Made by a program: the position numbers and the translations under genes | The notes under the pieces: model-generated | Database searches by the model: none | Seen by the model: only the letters and a program-made list of their open reading frames with translations | Told to the model about the DNA's origin: nothing | In this document: piece by piece, positions 1-11,470 of the stretch | Layout of the letters: each line of letters begins with the position of its first letter | Position numbering within the stretch: position 1 is the first letter of the stretch | Assembly: GCA_003996215.1 (NCBI GenBank) | Contig: QJPP01001556.1 | Location: 1 to 64,000, forward strand | DNA: 64,000 nt | Reading direction: 5' to 3' | DNA from: Jaltomata sinuosa | Lineage: Eukaryota; Streptophyta; Magnoliopsida; Solanales; Solanaceae

Positions 1-482
1 TTGCCTGGGGGCGCTGCATTCATGCCTGCAGGTCCAGACAGAAACCCAGATAGACCTCTTCAGTAGGAGTTGCGGAGTTCAGCCATTTTGGTAAGCTCCA
101 TTCTTCCTGGAGCTGACGAGTCAGAGGTCTAGCTTATATTTTGACCAGGTTATGTATATGTACAGCTGATGGGTAGTCCAGGGCCCTGTCCTGGATATGA
201 GATATTTTACTTACTCCTAGAGGCTTGTAGATGTGTATATGTACATCAGTGTTGGGTATGGCCTTGTCGGCCTTGTTATTAGTTATCTACTATGATAATA
301 GCCTTGTCGGCCTTGAGTTGCTTAACTACTATTAAGCTTTCAGTGTTTCAAATTGTAATTCTTAAAGACCTTGTCGGTCTCAGACCCCCAGCAGGTTCAA
401 CAGAGATACACTCTATTTTGGCACCCTCGGCCTTTTGGGGCTCCGGGTGTCGGTCAGGCCTCCCATGGTTTGGGGCGTGACA
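1..482 (+). repeat. Element A, 5' LTR (3' terminal 482 bp only)
   Basis: It is colinear with 7949-8430 and ends in TGACA immediately before the primer-binding site. It contains several repeats of a CCTTGTCGG motif (near 265, 304 and 369). Short open frames here recur in the other LTR copy and are not genes. Confidence 0.93.
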
Positions 483-486
483 AACT

Positions 487-498
487 TGGTATCAGAGC
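487..498 (+). other. Element A primer-binding site (initiator Met-tRNA)
   Basis: TGGTATCAGAGC is complementary to the 3' end of plant initiator Met-tRNA and lies 4 bases after the LTR end. It primes minus-strand DNA synthesis. The stretch 499-670 is untranslated leader. Confidence 0.92.
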
Positions 499-670
499 AC
501 GTCGAATCCCAGGGAGTCTACAAGCCGTGTCTAGTAGAGTCTTGTTTATGGGTGTGTTGTGCACCATACCTATAATCATGAGGCTACGGGACATTTAGGA
601 ATTGTTATCCTTCTTTCATTTGCTAGATCATGCAATAGAGCGAGGTCATAAGATGTTTGAAGTCTAATTC

Positions 671-3600
671 ATGTTTTTCTCTTCCTTGGTTACAGAAATG
701 CCTGTGACTAGACAAATGAGTAGCCGACGGGTTGGCACGGATACGGGGGAAGGTACTAGTCGTTCCCCGCCTATCCGATTGGATAGATTTGAGGCTCAAA
801 GTGAATCACCGACACTAGAGATCCCAGTTTATCAAGTACCCGATGAGACTAGAGGGGATCCAGTACCCTTGACCCCACCCGCTCCAGTGGCATCTGAGAT
901 AGCTAGAGATGAACCAGCACATGTAGCTCCTCCACCTGAAGCAGAGGACCAGGACATCAGGAGTGCTGTTCGATTATTGACCCAGATGGTAGCCACACAA
1001 CAACAACAAATTGGGGCATCAACGAGTGCTAGGTCAGGTGGCCCAGAAAGTTCTAGGGCTCGAGAGTTTATCAGCCTAAGTCCTCCTATATTTACAGGAT
1101 CTGACCCACGTGAGGATCCTCAGGAGTTTATTGATCAGACTTATCGAGTACTTCGAGTCATGCATGCAACAGTAGTAGAGGCAGTGGAGTTTGCATCTTT
1201 TAGGTTACGAGATGTGGCTATTTTATGGTTCGAGGCTTGGGATCGGTCTAGGGGATCAAATGCACCCCCAGCTGAATGGGAGGAATTTTCAGAGGCCTTC
1301 CTAGCTCACTATCTTCCACAGGAGGTTCGAGAGGCCAGACTTGATCAATTTCTAGCCCTTAGACAGGGCAATATGAATGTTCGACAGTATAGCCTCAAGT
1401 TTAATTCATTAGCCAGGTATGCCCCCGATATTGTGAGTACGATGCGAGCTAGAGTTCATCGATATGTGCGTGGTCTTAAGGATGAATTGATTAAGGGATT
1501 AACAATAGCAGCCACACAAGAGGATATGAATATTTCTAAGATACAAGCTATTGCTCAGACTGCCGAGGATCTTGAAGTACAAATTGGAGATAACCAAAGC
1601 CGAGAAAGGGATCAGAATAAGAGGGCTAGATCTATTGGGTCCTATGTAGAGCCACGAGGTAATGTTAGGCCACATTTTAATAGGCGATTACCCCACCCTA
1701 CTAGTGGTTCCCCATATCAGTTGCAAAGGCAGAGGTATGATCGTTTTTCTCAGACTGGACCAGGCCACAGTTCTGGTGCATCCAGTTCCTATCGCCAGGG
1801 GAATTCTGGTCAGATGAGGCCACCTTTGCCACCTTGTGTTCAGTGCGGTAGGAAGCATCCTGGGATATGTCGCCTGGGTTTAGATACTTGTTATTTGTGT
1901 GGGCATCCTGGTCACTTTATGCGAGACTGTCCGAGTAGAGGTAGGAGTGAGATATCCCATCCTACAGGGTCGATGGCAGCTTCTTCATCTACTATTCGTC
2001 CCCCAAGGACAGGACAACAGGATACACCAGGTCGTGGTAGAGGGAGAGGAGGAGGAGGAGCATCCAGTTCAGGCAGTGGTCAGAATCGCACTTATGCTCT
2101 AGCCGGTCGCCAGGACTTGGAATCGTCACCTGATGTTGTTACAGGTACATTGACTATTTTTACTCATGCTGTTTATGCACTTATAGATCCTGGCTCTACT
2201 CTTTCATATTTTACCCCGCTCGTTGCTGGTAAGTTGGGGGTAGGCCCTGAGTTATTGCCTAGACCATTTGTTGTATCTACGCCGGTTGGTGAATCTATTA
2301 TAGCTAGACGAGTTTATCGAGATTGTGCAGTGTGGATTTATGACCATCTCACTTCAGCTGATCTAATCGAATTAGATATGATTGACTTTGATGTCATTAT
2401 GGGCATGGATTGGTTAGCTGCATGTTATGCTAATATCGATTGTAGAACTAAGGTTGTCAAATTCCATTTTCTGAAAGAGACAATCCTGGAGTGGAAAGGT
2501 AATGCTGCCACACCAAGGGGTAGGTTTATTTCCTACCTTAAAGCCCAGAAAATGATTTCTAAAGGCTATATTTATCATTTAGTCCGAGTACAAAGCACAG
2601 AGGATGGACCAGTGACTCCTCAAGCGGTTCCCGTGGTGAGTCAATTTCTAGATGTATTCCCGGATGAGCTTCCAGGAATCCCTCCAGAAAGGGAAATTGA
2701 GTTTGCCATTGACCTACTCCCAGATACTCAGCCAATATCAATTCCCCCTTACAGGATGGCTCCTGCAGAATTAAGAGAGTTAAAGGAACAATTAAAGGAT
2801 CTACTCGAAAAAGGTTTCATTAGGCCTAGTACATCGCCATGGGGCGCACCAGTTTTGTTTGTTCGTAAGAAGAATGGGTCCTTGAGAATGTGTATCGATT
2901 ACCGACAACTGAACAAAGTTACAATCAAGAATAAGTATCCGCTTCCAAGGATTGATGACCTTTTTGATCAGTTGCAAGGCGCCAAATGTTTTTCAAAGAT
3001 TGACTTGCGGTCGGGGTATCAGCAGTTACGTGTTAAAGGGGTAGATGTTCCAAAAACAGCCTTTAGGACAAGGTATGGCCACTTTGAATTTCTAGTAATG
3101 TCTTTTGGGCTTACTAATGCCCCAGCAGCTTTTATGGACCTAATGAATCGGGGATTTAAGCCATTCCTAGATGTATTCGTGATCGTATTTATTGACGATA
3201 TCCTGATTTACTCACGGTCCAAAGCCGAACATGCTGATCATTTACGTGCAGTATTGCAAACACCTCAGAATCATAAATTATATGCGAAGTTCTCCAAATG
3301 TGAGTTTTGGTTGACTTCGGTGGCTTTTCTTGGCCATATAGTTACAGACGAAGGTATTAGAGTTGACGGCCGAAAGATTGAAGCAGTAAAGAATTGGCCG
3401 AGGCCCTTGAATGCTACAGAGATCCGTAGTTTTTTGGGCTTAGCAGGTTATTACCGAAGGTTTGTAGAAGGGTTTTCTTCTATATCTACACCATTGACAA
3501 AGTTGACTCATAAAGCTGCCAAGTTCCAGTGGTCTGATGCATGTGAGCAGAGTTTTCAGGAGTTGAAGGACAGGCTTACTTCAGCACCTGTTTTAACTCT

Positions 3601-3682
3601 GCCAGAGGGCACAGAAGGTTATGTTGTTTATTGTGATGCTTCAAGGATTGGGTTGGGTTGCGTTTTAATGCAACAATGGTAA
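671..3682 (+). pseudogene. Element A gag-protease-RT polyprotein, frameshifted in RNase H
   Basis: The frame encodes 1003 residues. A second Met at 698 resembles the usual chromovirus gag start better than the one at 671. Gag core lies at about residues 138-260. One CCHC knuckle (CYLCGHPGHFMRDC) is near 407-420. The aspartic protease motif DPGST is near 505, followed by a conserved IMGMDWL block near 573. Reverse transcriptase runs from about 674 to 930, with the catalytic FIDD near 841. RNase H begins near 983 (VYCDAS) and stops at 3680-3682 because of a one-base insertion in the A-rich run around 3673-3677. Related elements read on without a stop. Function is replication of the element; as it stands the polyprotein would lack RNase H and integrase unless the frame is shifted. 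Confidence 0.9.
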
Positions 3683-4448
3683 AGTTATTGCCTATGCCTC
3701 GAGACAACTAAGAAAGCACGAACAAAATTACCCTACTCACGATCTTGAATTGGCAGCAGTTATATTTGCCTTGAAAATTTGGCGCCATTACTTGTTTGGA
3801 GTCCATGTAGACGTGTTTTCGGACCACAAAAGTCTACAATATTTATTCAAACAGAAGGCTTTAAACATGCGGCAAAGAAGGTGGCTAGAGTTACTAAAGG
3901 ATTATGACGTAGATATTTTGTACCATCCAGGGAAGGCCAATGTAGTGGCCGATGCACTTAGCCGCAAATCCATGGGAAGCTTGAGCCTCGTGGAAAATAG
4001 AAAGATTGAGATGACAAGAGAACTACATCAGTTAGCTAATTTGCAGGTTCGACTACTAGACCAAGGTAATGGGGGAGTTGTTATTCAAAGCACTGCGGAA
4101 TCCTCACTGGTGACAGAGGTAAAGGAAAGACAATATGATGATCCAGAATTAGTAAGATTAAGGGAGGAAATTCCACAACAGAAGCAACCACTAATAGAGC
4201 TTAAGGAGGATGGGGTTCTGAGATATCAAGGTCGTCTATGTGTACCTAACGTCGGGGAGCTTCGGGAGAAATTTTTGGCAGAAGTTCACTATTCCCGCTA
4301 TTCAATCCATCCAGGAGCGACGAAGATGTATCATGATCTTCGACAGATTTATTGGTGGAATAATATGAAGAGAAATATTGCAGAGTTTGTAGCCCAATGC
4401 CCGAATTGTCAACAGGTAAAATTGAACACCAGAGACCCGGAGGTCTAA
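3683..4448 (+). pseudogene. Element A RNase H remainder and integrase zinc finger (second frame)
   Basis: After the first frameshift the homology continues one frame over. RNase H (ALKIWRHYLFG, SDHKSLQYLF) is at about 3750-3970, including HPGKANVVADALSR, the typical end of Ty3 RNase H. The integrase H2C2 finger lies at about 4270-4425, with H-x6-H in HYSRYSIH and CPNC. The frame runs into a stop at 4446-4448 after a second single-base change, a loss in the A run near 4419-4423. Upstream of the first Met (3750) the homology is already in this frame, so the Met is not a true start. Confidence 0.88.
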
Positions 4449-5533
4449 CTCAAAGTATAGTGATACCTACCTGGAAATGGGAGGTGATCAACATGGACTT
4501 TATTACAGGCTTACCCCGTACTTATCGGAAGTATGATTCCATATGGGTGATTGTAGATAGACTTACAAAATCAGCTCACTTTTTGCCAGTCAGGACAACT
4601 TATACTGCTGAAGATTATGCCAAGTTGTATATTAGTGAAATAGTTCGACATGGTGTCCCAATTTCCATCATTTCAGATAGGGGTGCTCAGTTTACAGCAA
4701 ATTTCTGGAGGTCTTTCCAGAGAGGCTTAGGTACTCAAATAAGTCTCAGTACAGCTTTTCATCCACAGACAGATGGACAAGCTGAACGCACTATTCAAAC
4801 ACTCGAAGATATGCTACGAGCTTGTGTACTAGATTTTAAAGGGAGTTGGGATGACCATTTGCCACTAATTGAGTTTGCTTATAATAATAGCTTCCATGCA
4901 AGCATTCAAATGGCTCCTTATGAGGCTTTATACGGGCGAAAGTGTAGATCACCAATTGGATGGTTTGAAATTGGAGAAGCAGGATTATTAGGGCCAGACC
5001 TAGTTAATCAGGCAATGGAGAAGGTGAAGCTAATTCGAGAAAGATTACTAACAGCCCAAAGTAGGCAGAAATCATATGCAGATGTGCGACGTCGGGATTT
5101 GGAATTTAATATTAGTGATTGGGTTTTCCTAAAGGTATCGCCTATGAAAGGCGTTATGCGATTTGGTAAAAAGGGAAAGCTTAGTCCAAGATATATTGGA
5201 CCATACAGGATCATTAGGAGGGTAGGAAAAGTGGCATATGAGCTAGATTTACCCACAGAATTGGAGACAGTCCATCCTGTATTTCATGTATCGATGCTAC
5301 GAAGGTGCATTGGAGATCCTTCACGTATTATGCCTATTAAAGATGTTCAACTTTCTGAAGACTTATCCTATAAGGAAGTACCAATTTCTATCCTAGATCG
5401 TCAAGTTAGGAAGCTCAGAACCAAAGAAGTAGCCTCAGTAAAGGTGTTGTGGAGAAATAATAATATTGAAGAAATGACGTGGGAAGCCGAGGAAGACATG
5501 AGGAAAAAACATCCCCAGTTATTTATGACTTGA
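4397..5533 (+). pseudogene. Element A integrase core and C-terminal chromodomain (third frame)
   Basis: It is 378 residues, with real homology from about residue 8. The integrase DDE triad is visible: D34 (NMDFITG), D94 (SDRG) and E130 (QAERT), with 35 residues between the last two as in the DD35E family. A GPY/F-type region (IGPYRI) is near residue 275. The C terminus (ILDRQVRKLRTK, then WEAEEDM) is a chromodomain of the type that directs chromoviruses to heterochromatin. The domain order (RT, RNase H, IN, chromodomain) supports a Tekay/Del chromovirus. No defect is seen inside this segment; it is separated from upstream pol only by the frameshift near 4420. Confidence 0.9.
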
Positions 5534-5793
5534 AGATAGTACAGAGGTAAGTCATATTCTTATATTCTTGATACTCTTCCTACTATGCAAATATGATCAG
5601 GTTTGAACATGTGAAAATGATTACATTTAATTATATAGTTGTATAGCCCTGTGAGGCATCGTGCTGGACTTTTGCTGAGTTTCAGGTTTTTGGATAGTCC
5701 CAATTATAAAGGAAACTCTGCCGAAATTTCAAAAAAAATTCTAAGGGACTAGAGCTCTATATGCATTACCCTCATTCGAGGACGAATGATTCT
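5534..5793 (+). other. Element A 3' untranslated stretch
   Basis: This is a short non-coding stretch between the pol stop and the polypurine tract. It includes the CATTCGAGGACGAATG-like motif at about 5772-5789 that commonly precedes the polypurine tract in this group. No other feature is seen. Confidence 0.7.
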
Positions 5794-5806
5794 AAGGGGG
5801 GAAGGA
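5794..5806 (+). other. Element A polypurine tract
   Basis: A 13-base purine run (AAGGGGGGAAGGA) sits directly before the LTR start. It is the expected plus-strand primer. Confidence 0.85.
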
Positions 5807-8430
5807 TATAACACCCCGTACCTTTCAAAACCTATGTGACTAAGTAAATATCGACGAAGGTATTTGAGCTCGAGATTGTGAAGGGGTACTTTGGCCTAGA
5901 ATTTGAAATGGTCAAATGTATATAAGTGTTAAGTTAAATTATAAGGAGGAGGGTTTTGAAAATGAGATAAAACAAGTGAGGTACTTGCTCGACTTATCTA
6001 AGCTCTTAGGTGACAAGTAGGTGCATCACCTACCTACGCTAACGAACTAAGTTCCGAGGGCCGATTACGGGCAGCAACACCATGGATTATTAGACCTAAT
6101 GGTAGCCCAAATGAAGCTTAAAGTTGGACCATCAAAGCACAACCAAATCTGGCCCAAACAACTACAAAAGGTAGCCACCAATATTGACCACATTTTGACC
6201 CAAGAGAAGCCCAAAATCAGCCCCAAAACTTAACCCTTTTGAGGCCCAAGCAAAGGGTAATTTTGGCCCAAGTTTCTTGACCCATTTTGGCCCAAATATA
6301 CTCAAAAAAGTCGGCCAAAAAGGTCCCTTTATATAGGGCTTTTGCTGATCAATGTTCATCACAAAAAAGCTGGAAAATTCTCTCTTATTTCATTTCCTTT
6401 TTGGCAGCCCTTCTCTCCCTTTAGGGTTCTAAGAAGACCAAGATTAATTGAAGCTTAAGGTGAGTTAAACAACTTGTTATCTTGGTATTAATCTACTACA
6501 TATAGCTAGGATATCCTATGGTAAGAAAGACATGAACTATGGCAGCCCTTTCTTATGATTTAACACATGGAAATTGTGTAACAATTAAGAGATTTCTTCT
6601 TCTCTTGTTGGTGTATGTGTAGGGGGTACTTAAGCCTTTAAAGCATCAATAAAAAGAGGATAAAAACACACCTTCAAGTGTGGTAAGTACTCTGCCCATA
6701 ATAATATTTTTGGATTGAAGTTCGGATAGACAATTGTTGTTGAATTGTTGTTAAGAACTCACGGGACGGCGATCGGAAGCCGTGAGTTCAATGTGTTGCT
6801 ATTGTATTTCGGTATGGTGGGTTGTGTAGGGGATGTTTGATGTGTTTTGTATTATGGGAGGCAGTAGGTTGGTGTGTGTGTGATGTATATTGGATAAGGG
6901 GAGGAAGGTGTGACGATACACCTTTAATTAATGCAAAATACGTAAATCTGCCCGGAAAATGTTTAGCTACTGTTTTGGGAGTGTTGCAGCAGGTTTAAGA
7001 GCTAATATTAGCTTCATTATACCCTTGTGTTGTAGATTAACTTAATAAGGGAAAGTCCAAGTTGTGGTAAGCGCAATCTTCGGAAGGAACGAGGTATGTT
7101 AAGGCTTCTTTATTCCTTATCGGCATGAATCTAGAAATAGAACTCTAAATCTCCGAAAGAAGGAATTTGAGTATTTTGTTGTAAGAGAGCTGATTTGGTA
7201 ACTCAACAAGTCTTAAGGAACTAATTTATACATTATGGTGATTCAAGTCGCCTTCTTATAAAAATCTGATTCTTTTTGCACGAAATGTAAGTTATCCTTT
7301 TGTCAAGTTTCTTCTTTGTATTGTGATCTCTAATCAAGCTTTAGAAAGTATACAATGAAAGTTAGAAAGTCAAATCCCCATTTATATGTGTTTGGTATGT
7401 TGATTCCAACACCTAGTAAGCCAAGGCTAAAGAAGTTATCTAAATGAACCTTCATAAATAACAAGAATAGCTTTGAAGGTCAATCTAGTAATACACTTAT
7501 TATGTGTGGTTCGCGTGTTAGTGTGCACCGAGGTGCTACTGCCATATTGAGGCTATTATATACATAGTGTGCACCGAGGTGCTACTGCCATATTGAGGCC
7601 ATTATACACATAGTGTGCACCGAGGTGCTACTGCCATGAGGTGCTACTACCATATTGAGGCCATTATATACATAGTGTGCGCCGAGGCGCTACTGCCATA
7701 TTGAGGCTATTAAATATAGGGTGCGCCGAGGCGCTGTTGTGGTTCAGTGTGGGTTATAAAGAGTGAGTTGCAGCGTGAGTTAATGCATGTGTTGTGTTCT
7801 AAAAAGAATAAAGGAGAAATAGCTTAACGAGTCTTACCAATTATAGTTTACAAGTTTCATATTTTATCTTGTTCAGATTTACTACTTGCGACTTGCTTTT
7901 ATGCTTCTACCTTACATGCCAGTACATTATTATCGTACTGACGCCCCATTGCCTGGGGGCGCTGCATTCATGCCTGCAGGTCCAGACAGAAACCCAGATA
8001 GACCTCTTCAGTAGGAGTTGCGGAGTTCAGCCATTTTGGTAAGCTCCATTCTTCCTGGAGCTGACGAGTCAGAGGTCTAGCTTATATTTTGACCAGGTTA
8101 TGTATATGTACAGCTTATGGGTAGTCCAGGGCCCTGTCCTGGATATGAGATATTTTACTTACTCCTAGAGGCTTGTAGACGTGTATATGTACATCAGTGT
8201 TGGGTATGGCCTTGTCGGCCTTGTTATTAGTTATCTACTATGATAATAGCCTTGTCGGCCTTGAGTTGCTTAACTACTATTGAGCTTTCAGTGTTTCCAA
8301 TTGTAATTCTTAGAGACCTTGTCGGTCTCAGACCCCCAGCAGGTTCAACAGAGATACACTCTATTTTGGCACCCTCGGCCTTTTGGGGCTCTGGGTGTCG
8401 GTCATGCCTCCCATGGTTTGGGGCGTGACA
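5807..8430 (+). repeat. Element A, 3' LTR
   Basis: It begins TATAACACC, where the usual TG has become TA, and ends TGACA. It is about 2.6 kb. Its last 482 bp match 1-482. It includes a block of 46-bp tandem repeats at 7521-7735. Small open frames (for example on the minus strand at 6162-6362 and the plus strand at 8240-8428) are LTR sequence without recognisable protein homology. Confidence 0.92.
7521..7735 (+). repeat. 46-bp tandem repeat inside element A LTR
   Basis: There are about five copies starting at 7521, 7567, 7613, 7674 and about 7719. Each holds a GTGCACCGAGGTGCTACTGCC core. The third copy has an extra 15 bases that repeat GAGGTGCTACT, giving a 61-bp unit. The last copies carry GCGCCGAGGCGC instead of GCACCGAGGTGC, so both arms of the inverted repeat changed together. 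Confidence 0.9.
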
Positions 8431-9506
8431 AGAACCATCCCCACGGGTATTACAAATCAGGTTCTGGGCACCCAGCCAGTAGCTGCAATGGCTCCTAGGA
8501 TGGATGCGACGTCGGGTACTGATGACTTCTTACCTCCGATGCTAGGTCCGCTTATGATTGGTAATGAGCATGAGATGCTGACTAAGTTTTTGAAGCTGAA
8601 ACCTCCTACGATTCAGACTACTAAGAAAGAGGATACTCATGAGTTCATTTTGGACTGTTACGAGAGGCTGCATAAGCTGGGAATTGTGCAACAACATGGT
8701 GTAAAGTTCTTCACCTTACAGCTGCAGGGTGATGCCAAGCAGTGGTAGAGGTCTCAAGTGGAGTGTCGACTATTAGTTTTGCCTCCATTGACTTGGGTAG
8801 AGTTTTATGTTTTTTTCTTAGAGAAGTACGTGCCCCGCACTCTGAGGGATCATAAAAAAGATGCATTTCTATCACTCGAGCAGGGTAACATGTCAGTTTC
8901 AGGCTATGAGGCCAAATTCCATGCACTGTCCCATTTTTCTACTCAGCTTCTGGGTACAAAAGAGGAGAGGATTCGTCTATTTGTGAAGGTCCTGAATATT
9001 GAGTTGCAGGTGTTGTCTGTGCATATGACTTCAACGGGGAAGAATTTCAATGAGGTGACGGATTATGTAAAGAAGTTAGAGGGGGTTAAACAGGTCGAGT
9101 AGGCTAAGGTGTTAACCAAGAAGTCCCAGAATGACAGAAATTCAGTGGTTCATACTCCAGAGGTCACAACCAGCAGGTATATTCTGCTCGTCCTATTCAG
9201 TCATCCTTGCCAGCTTCTATAGGTGGTCGTCTGGGAGCCAGTCAGTTCTCAGCTTCTAGAGGCCAGGGGGCTTCTTATACTTATACTAGCAGTCCTACTC
9301 TTGACCACATATGCTTCTATTATGGTGATTTGGGTCACTTCAAGAGGGAGTGGCCTTACATGCAGACAGGTAATCAGGCTCAGCAGTAGTCTAAGACTGT
9401 GGTTCCAGTGGCTAGAGGTGGTTATGCTAGGGGTCATCCACAAGGTGGGTGAGGTAACTTTCAGGGAGGCAGGAGAGATAGAGGAAATGATGGCTCGAGT
9501 AGGGGT
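8431..9506 (+). pseudogene. Element B gag remnant
   Basis: Gag core is readable (MLTKFLKLKPP near 8577, LEKYVPRTLRDH near 8820, LEQGNMSVSGYEAKF near 8875) but stops occur at 8746 and 9100. The zinc knuckle at about 9310-9355 reads CFYYGDLGHFKREW, so its second and third cysteines have become Tyr and Trp and it cannot bind zinc normally. The open frame that begins at 8383 takes its first 16 residues from A's LTR; that chimera is an accident of insertion. Confidence 0.87.
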
Positions 9507-11470
9507 ATGGAACAACTAGCTAGAAAAGTTGCTCAGATCGATGACCGTGCTCACTATTATGCTTTTCCGGGGAAGTCTGAGGCTGAGGGGTCAGACACAG
9601 CGATCACAAGTACAATTCTAGTCTGTCATAGGATGGATTCTGTACTGTTTGACCCAGGTTCTACTTACTTTTATGTATCTGTGAATTTTGCTTTGGGTCT
9701 GGATTCAGTTTGTGATGTCCTTGATTCCCCTATTCATGTTTTTACCCCAGTTGGAGAATCTGTGATACTAACCCATGTTTATCGTACTTGTCCTGTGGTG
9801 TTTGTGGGGTTACAGACTTGGGTAGATTTGGTTATTATGGACATGTTGGATTTTGATGTTATTTTGGAGATGACCTGGTTGTCTCCATGTCATTCGGTGT
9901 TGAATTTTAATGCTAAGACTATAGCTCTAGAGATTCTGGGTAAGGATAGACTAGAGTGGAAAGGTGTGTACAGGCCTAAGCCGGCTAAAATCATATCATT
10001 TATCCGGGATATGAAGTTAGTGGGAAGGGGATGTTTGGACTTCTTGGCTCATCTCCGGGATGATAGTAAGTAGTCCTCATTGATTGAGTCAGTTTTGGTA
10101 GTTTCAGAGTTTCGGGAGGTGTTTCTGGCGGATTTGCCTGGCATACCTTTGGACAGATACATTGACTTTTGTATAGACTTAGAGCCGGGAACTCGCCCGA
10201 TTTCTATTCCTCCTTACCGCATGGCTCTGGCAGAGTTGAGAGAACTTAAGGCCTAACTTCAGGAACTCTTAGATAATGATTTTATCCATTATAGTGCTTT
10301 ACCTTAGGGTGCTCTGGTATTGTTTGCGAAAAACAAGGATGGTAGTATGAGAATGTGTATAGACTACAGGTAACTGAACAAGGTCACCATCCGGAACAAG
10401 TATCCTTTACCTCGCATAGATGACCTCTTTGACCAATTGCAGGGTGCGTCTGTAGTTTTCAAAAATTGACTTGTGGTCAGGGTACCATCAATTAAAAAAT
10501 TGGTCTGAGGACATCCCTAAGACAACATTTTGGACTCGTTATGGGCATTACGAGTTCCTAGTAATGTTATTTGGGCTGACCAATGCGCTGACCAATGCGC
10601 CGGCGACATTCATGAGTTTGATGAATAGGGTATTCAAATCTTATTTGGATTCGTTCATTATTGTGTTTATTGATGATATTTTGATCTACTCCAAGAGTAG
10701 GGAGGAGCATGTTGAGCATCTTCGTATTGTTTTGGATATTTTGAGGCACCAGAAACTATATGCTAAGTTCTCCAAGTGTGAATTTTTGTTGACTTCAGTC
10801 GCTTTTTTAGGGCATGTAGTGTCAGAAAGGGGAGTGATGGTGGATCCCCAGAAGATTGAGGCAGTTAAGAGTTGGGTCCGGCTTAGTTCTGTGACTGAGG
10901 TTAGGAGTTCTGTGGGGTTTGCAGGCTACTATCACAGGTTTGTCAAGGATTTTGCATCTATCGCTACTCACTTGACAAGGTTGGCTCATAAGGAGGTATC
11001 GTTTGTGTGGTCCGGCAAGTGTGAGGAGAGATTCCAAAAGCTCAAGACACTTTTTACTACAGCTCCTATTCTTTCATTGCCGGTGGAAGGTAAGGATTTC
11101 AGTGTGTATAGTGATGCTTCATATTCGGGTTTGGGTGATGTGCTAATGCAGGACAGGAATGTTATAGCGTATGCTTTAAGGCTGTTGAACCTCATGAGAA
11201 GAATTATCCAACTCACGACTTCGAGTTGGCAGCGGTAGTCTTTGCACTTAAGATTTGAAGGCACTACCTCTATGGTGTCAGGTGTGAAGTGTTCACGGAC
11301 CATCGCAACCTGCAGTATCTGTTCACTCAGAAGGACTTGAATCTGAGGCAGAGGGGCTAGATAGAGTTGTTTAAAGTTTATGATGTGACCATCCAGTATC
11401 ATTTGGGCAAGGCTAACGTGATGGCAAACGCGTTGAGCTAAAAGACAGTTAGCATGGGCAGTTTGGCCTA
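9507..11470 (+). pseudogene. Element B protease, RT and RNase H remnant
   Basis: The protease is readable at 9507-10073, with DPGST near residue 49 and ILEMTWLSP near 120. A stop at 10071 ends it. The RT N terminus, 10074-10470, has several stops. RT resumes at 10471-11238 with FIDDIL near 10667 and a small in-frame duplication of TNA (LTNALTNAP) near 10578. RNase H (VYSDASYSGLG near 11105) then shifts frame near 11180. Stops interrupt the RNase H end (for example near 11257, 11359 and 11440). It is clearly inactive. Confidence 0.85.

Larger units (their letters stand above)
1..8430 (+). mobile_element. Element A: Ty3/gypsy chromovirus (Tekay/Del-like), 5' end outside the window
   Basis: The order partial LTR, Met-tRNA primer-binding site, gag, protease, reverse transcriptase, RNase H, integrase, chromodomain, polypurine tract and LTR is that of a chromovirus. 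Positions 1-482 repeat 7949-8430 with about seven mismatches counted by eye, so the copy is recent. The 3' LTR is about 2.6 kb, so roughly 2.1 kb of the 5' LTR lies left of the window. The sequence right of 8430 is gag of another element (B), so A inserted in B. The right-hand target duplication should be AGAAC (8431-8435); its partner is not visible. The pol gene is broken by two single-base frameshifts. Confidence 0.93.

Noticed and set aside
292..480. 62-residue frame, repeated almost exactly at 8240-8428
   Set aside because: Both lie in the two LTR copies of element A; the repetition is LTR identity, not a gene pair.
487..498. TGGTATCAGAGC considered as part of a tRNA gene (also at 18810, 47014 and, inverted, 29201 and 63575)
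   Set aside because: Each lies next to an LTR, with no cloverleaf around it; these are primer-binding sites.
8383..8748. 121-residue frame running from A's LTR into B's gag as a fusion gene
   Set aside because: The junction is an insertion border and the frame ends at a stop in B's gag; no sign of selection.
9653..9664. DPGST in place of the textbook D-S/T-G-A protease motif in A, B and similar in D
   Set aside because: Shared by several independent elements here, so it is more likely family variation than inactivation.
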